Source: UBA4582 sp047630175
GTDB lineage: Bacteria; Pseudomonadota; Gammaproteobacteria; Pseudomonadales; Azotimanducaceae
Length of the DNA: 16,997 bases
NCBI GenBank assembly: GCA_047630175.1
Contig: JBLHVI010000063.1
Span: forward strand, 1 to 16,997
Direction of reading: 5' to 3'
Part shown: piece by piece, positions 14,658 through 16,997 of the stretch
How positions within the stretch are numbered: the stretch's first letter is position 1
Layout of the letters: each line of letters starts with the position of its first letter
The notes under the pieces: generated by a model
Database searches by the model: none
Told to the model about the DNA's origin: nothing
Seen by the model: the letters and a program-made list of their open reading frames with translations, nothing else
Position numbers and translations under genes: made by a program

Positions 14658-16361
14658 ATGCTACAAAAAACCCTTAGTCTCTTACGGCGCCAGTTTCTTG
14701 GATTGAACCGTATCCTCTCGACCGTCATGGAACTGGTCAGCGAGGGCTTGGGAATTGACGATCAATCGCGCCTCATCAAGTTTGCAGCCGGCCTGCTGAT
14801 CAACAACCATAACTTCCAATTTTGCACGATTCATCTCGTCGAACACGGGCAGTTAGAGTTGGCAACAGCCGTCTCTACCGAAACCATGATGACCCCACAA
14901 GCGCCATCCAAGCATGCCAATCCGTGGCTGCACACCTGCGAACATCTCGCCAGCGAAGTATTAGCGAAGTCAGACGGCGCTCTGCTTAAACGTCAGTCGG
15001 CAGACAGCTACTATTACTGTTTACCTATCTTTTATCGCGGCGAGACCTTAGGCATCATTTCGGTCAATTCCCCAAGCGCTGATGAAAACCATCCAAAACT
15101 AATGTCAATCTTTGCCCGTACGCTGACCGTGGTATTGATCAACGTCAGGCAAAGTCAACACCTGTCGAGTGAAGTCAAGCGCCGCACCCTTGACCTCGAG
15201 ACTGCCTGGCGGATTGCCGAAGAAAGTCTCAATGCTAAGTCGCAATTTTTGACCAACATGAGCCATGAATATCGCACACCACTGAATTCAATTGTCGGCT
15301 CTACAGCCCTTCTGCTGGAAACTAAGCTAGATAAAGAGCAGCTCGAGTATGCACGTTCTGTGCACGATGCAGCGCATTCCCTGACATCCATGATTAACAG
15401 TATGCTTGACTACTCACAGACCGAAAGTGGCGATCTCGAAATCTACTTGCAGAGTTTTGTACTGAGCAACCTAATCAACGCCCGCATGGAACACATTAAA
15501 GATACAGCTGCAAAAAAGAACATTGAAGTGGAATTACTAACATCGCCAAACCTACCTACTATCGTGGTTTCTGACCCCATCAGAATTGGTCAGGTGCTCG
15601 ATAATCTGTTGAATAACGCTGTCAAATTTACCCATCAGGGCAAGGTCGTGCTCGATATTAGCTGTGACGCTGATTGGACCAACGATGTCACGTTAACATT
15701 TTGCGTGAGCGACACAGGCATTGGGCTCAATGCGGAACACCAGCAAACAGTCTTCAATCCGTTCAGCCAAGCGGATAGCTCTAACAGCCGTGATTTTCAG
15801 GGCGCTGGTCTTGGGCTAACGATCAGCCAGCACTTAGTCAACCTGATGGGGGGATTTATCAAGCTCGACAGCGAACTCGGCAAAGGCTCGCACTTCTCGT
15901 TCACTCTGAAAATGCCAGCCACTAAAAAGCTACCATCCAGCAAGCATGAAGGCAAAAAAGCAGGCGACGCAACGGAAGCACATGCACGAAGAGAAAAAAT
16001 ATCAGTGCTATTAGTCGAAGACAACCTTATCAACCAGAAGCTAGCAGCTAAACTATTGGAGAAAATGGGCTGTCACGTCGATATCGCCAGCGATGGCATT
16101 GTCGCTGTTGAGATGTTCTCCCAACACCTCTACGACCTTGTGTTCATGGACTGCCAGATGCCTAAAATGGATGGCTTTGAAGCCACTGTCAAAATTCGCG
16201 AAATGGAAAAAGACCATCGCACGCCCATTATCGCCTTGACCGCCAATTCATTGCCTGAAGACCGAGCACGCTCGTTTGCCGCTGGTATGGATGAATTCCT
16301 GACCAAGCCCATCGTCCGTGAGCGACTCGAAGACACCATCGCCAAGTGGGCGACATATTAA
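14658..16361 (+). CDS. GAF-domain hybrid histidine kinase with receiver
   Basis: This 567-residue hybrid sensor kinase has no membrane segment, so it should sense a cytoplasmic signal. A GAF-like domain spans about 20-165, then a short coiled linker (166-195). The HisKA domain has H203 in FLTNMSHEYRTPLN (Tyr where Ile is usual). The ATPase domain is complete: N box DNLLNNAVKFT (315-325), G1 DTGIG (352-356), F box FNPF and G2 GAGLGLTIS (382-390). A Lys-rich linker (421-447) leads to a receiver with E454/D455, phospho-acceptor D498 in FMDCQMPKMDG, T528 and K550. It should autophosphorylate and relay to D498, with an unlinked phosphotransfer protein as possible next step. It lies 22 bp after the HDOD gene. 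The ribosome site is weak (GAGAAC some 12 nt upstream), consistent with coupling to that gene. Confidence 0.93.
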   Translation: MLQKTLSLLRRQFLGLNRILSTVMELVSEGLGIDDQSRLIKFAAGLLINNHNFQFCTIHLVEHGQLELATAVSTETMMTPQAPSKHANPWLHTCEHLASEVLAKSDGALLKRQSADSYYYCLPIFYRGETLGIISVNSPSADENHPKLMSIFARTLTVVLINVRQSQHLSSEVKRRTLDLETAWRIAEESLNAKSQFLTNMSHEYRTPLNSIVGSTALLLETKLDKEQLEYARSVHDAAHSLTSMINSMLDYSQTESGDLEIYLQSFVLSNLINARMEHIKDTAAKKNIEVELLTSPNLPTIVVSDPIRIGQVLDNLLNNAVKFTHQGKVVLDISCDADWTNDVTLTFCVSDTGIGLNAEHQQTVFNPFSQADSSNSRDFQGAGLGLTISQHLVNLMGGFIKLDSELGKGSHFSFTLKMPATKKLPSSKHEGKKAGDATEAHARREKISVLLVEDNLINQKLAAKLLEKMGCHVDIASDGIVAVEMFSQHLYDLVFMDCQMPKMDGFEATVKIREMEKDHRTPIIALTANSLPEDRARSFAAGMDEFLTKPIVRERLEDTIAKWATY

Positions 16362-16425
16362 AACGTTAATCTGAAGGCCCGACTAGTTCCCAGCCAAACC
16401 CTGCCTTATTAATGTCGAGTTTGCT

Positions 16426-16997
16426 ATGATCTCGCATCTTCGGGTAATGAAGTTAAATTTGCTGATCAAAAACCTTACATTTCAGGTATTTCTTGCCGCC
16501 ATGGCTGGCATTGGTATGGCTTGGTTGTTTGCCGATCCAGATTGGCGAACACTGACTGAGCCGCCGCTGGCCTATCAAATCGTGTTGCTCACCAAGACGG
16601 TGTTCCTTTCCGCGCTGCGCATGCTAATCGCACCTATGATTTTCTTCTCATTGATCGGCGGCATCATTGGCATCGGTGATATCGTCAGGCTCAAGGCGTT
16701 AGGAGGCATAACCGTCGGCTACTATTTGCTGACAACGTTGGTCGCAATAATGCTGGGGCTTTTCGCAGTTTTCTTTATTCACCCTTGGACGCAATACCCA
16801 CCGGTTGTTGAGCTCGCCGAGAGTGTTAGCAGCCTGCGCATGATTGACCCACGCAGTGATTCGATCATATTGGTAATGCAACAAATATTGACACTGGCTT
16901 TTGTCAATCCGTTTGCAGCACTCGTCAACCTGAATATTCTTGGCATTGTCACCAACGCTTTTTTGATTGGTATCGCCATGGTCTTGGTCGTCCCTGC
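16426..16997 (+). CDS. Dicarboxylate/amino-acid:cation symporter, N-terminal part (runs off window)
   Basis: The frame is open from ATG 16426 to the end of the window (190 complete codons, no stop), so the C-terminal half or more is missing. The product is a membrane protein of the DAACS (SDF, GltP/DctA-like) family, which imports glutamate, aspartate or C4-dicarboxylates with sodium or protons. Hydrophobic segments lie at about 18-36, 55-83, 94-117 and 171-189. SALRMLIAPMIFFSLIGGI (62-80) matches the family's conserved second-to-third helix region, and FVNPFAALVNLNILGIV (159-175) matches the PxNPxxALA-type segment. An internal ATG at 16447 is an alternative start; neither has a clear ribosome site. 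It begins 64 bp after the hybrid kinase gene; no terminator is seen between, so a link with the signalling genes is possible but unproven. Confidence 0.85.
   Translation, partial: MISHLRVMKLNLLIKNLTFQVFLAAMAGIGMAWLFADPDWRTLTEPPLAYQIVLLTKTVFLSALRMLIAPMIFFSLIGGIIGIGDIVRLKALGGITVGYYLLTTLVAIMLGLFAVFFIHPWTQYPPVVELAESVSSLRMIDPRSDSIILVMQQILTLAFVNPFAALVNLNILGIVTNAFLIGIAMVLVVP

Noticed and set aside
1..16997. tRNA, rRNA, CRISPR, insertion sequence or prophage
   Set aside because: No TpsiC-like arm sequences outside genes, spaced repeats, transposase, integrase or phage proteins were seen.

Overview
The window looks like a stretch of chromosome from a free-living, Gram-negative proteobacterium, most likely a gammaproteobacterium. 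This rests on recognised proteins: the riboflavin synthase and threonine aldolase resemble the E. coli enzymes along their whole length, and the signalling proteins (PilZ, HDOD, hybrid histidine kinases) and a POT-family peptide transporter fit an environmental, perhaps aquatic, heterotroph. Base composition is mixed and fairly even. I see no rRNA, tRNA, CRISPR array, insertion sequence, phage gene or plasmid function, so this reads as core chromosome with some accessory genes. Several genes start with GTG or TTG.

Layout. Positions 1-4121 are mostly on the minus strand: a VanZ-like membrane protein downstream of pyrF (pyrimidine synthesis), then, after a divergent PilZ-domain gene on the plus strand, cysS and ribE (riboflavin synthase). 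A perfect 21-bp palindrome lies just upstream of pyrF. Positions 4349-6588 carry ltaE (threonine aldolase) and a PfkB-type sugar or nucleoside kinase on the plus strand. The kinase is convergent with a hexapeptide-repeat acyltransferase, and one CTAG supplies both stop codons. An imperfect dyad spans the intergenic region between the acyltransferase and the next plus-strand gene and could hide the acyltransferase ribosome binding site.

Positions 7433-9624 hold a chloramphenicol-phosphotransferase-like kinase whose stop overlaps the start of a POT peptide transporter (ATGA). A METTL7-like methyltransferase (minus) and a sirtuin (plus) follow, divergent from each other.

Positions 11238-16361 form a signalling block. 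A 793-residue PAS/receiver protein with a badly eroded kinase ATPase domain is on the minus strand. Diverging from it on the plus strand are an HDOD protein and a complete GAF-HisKA-HATPase-REC hybrid kinase, 22 bp apart. The window ends inside a dicarboxylate/amino-acid:cation symporter gene.

I found no clear evidence of a wholly new system. The items most worth a second look are the degenerate hybrid kinase with its divergent HDOD/kinase partners, the kinase-transporter pair, the dyad over the acyltransferase leader, the pyrF palindrome and the unusual CysS type. Promoters given here were read by eye and are tentative. No convincing intrinsic terminator was found, and no stretch over 300 bases lacks a gene.
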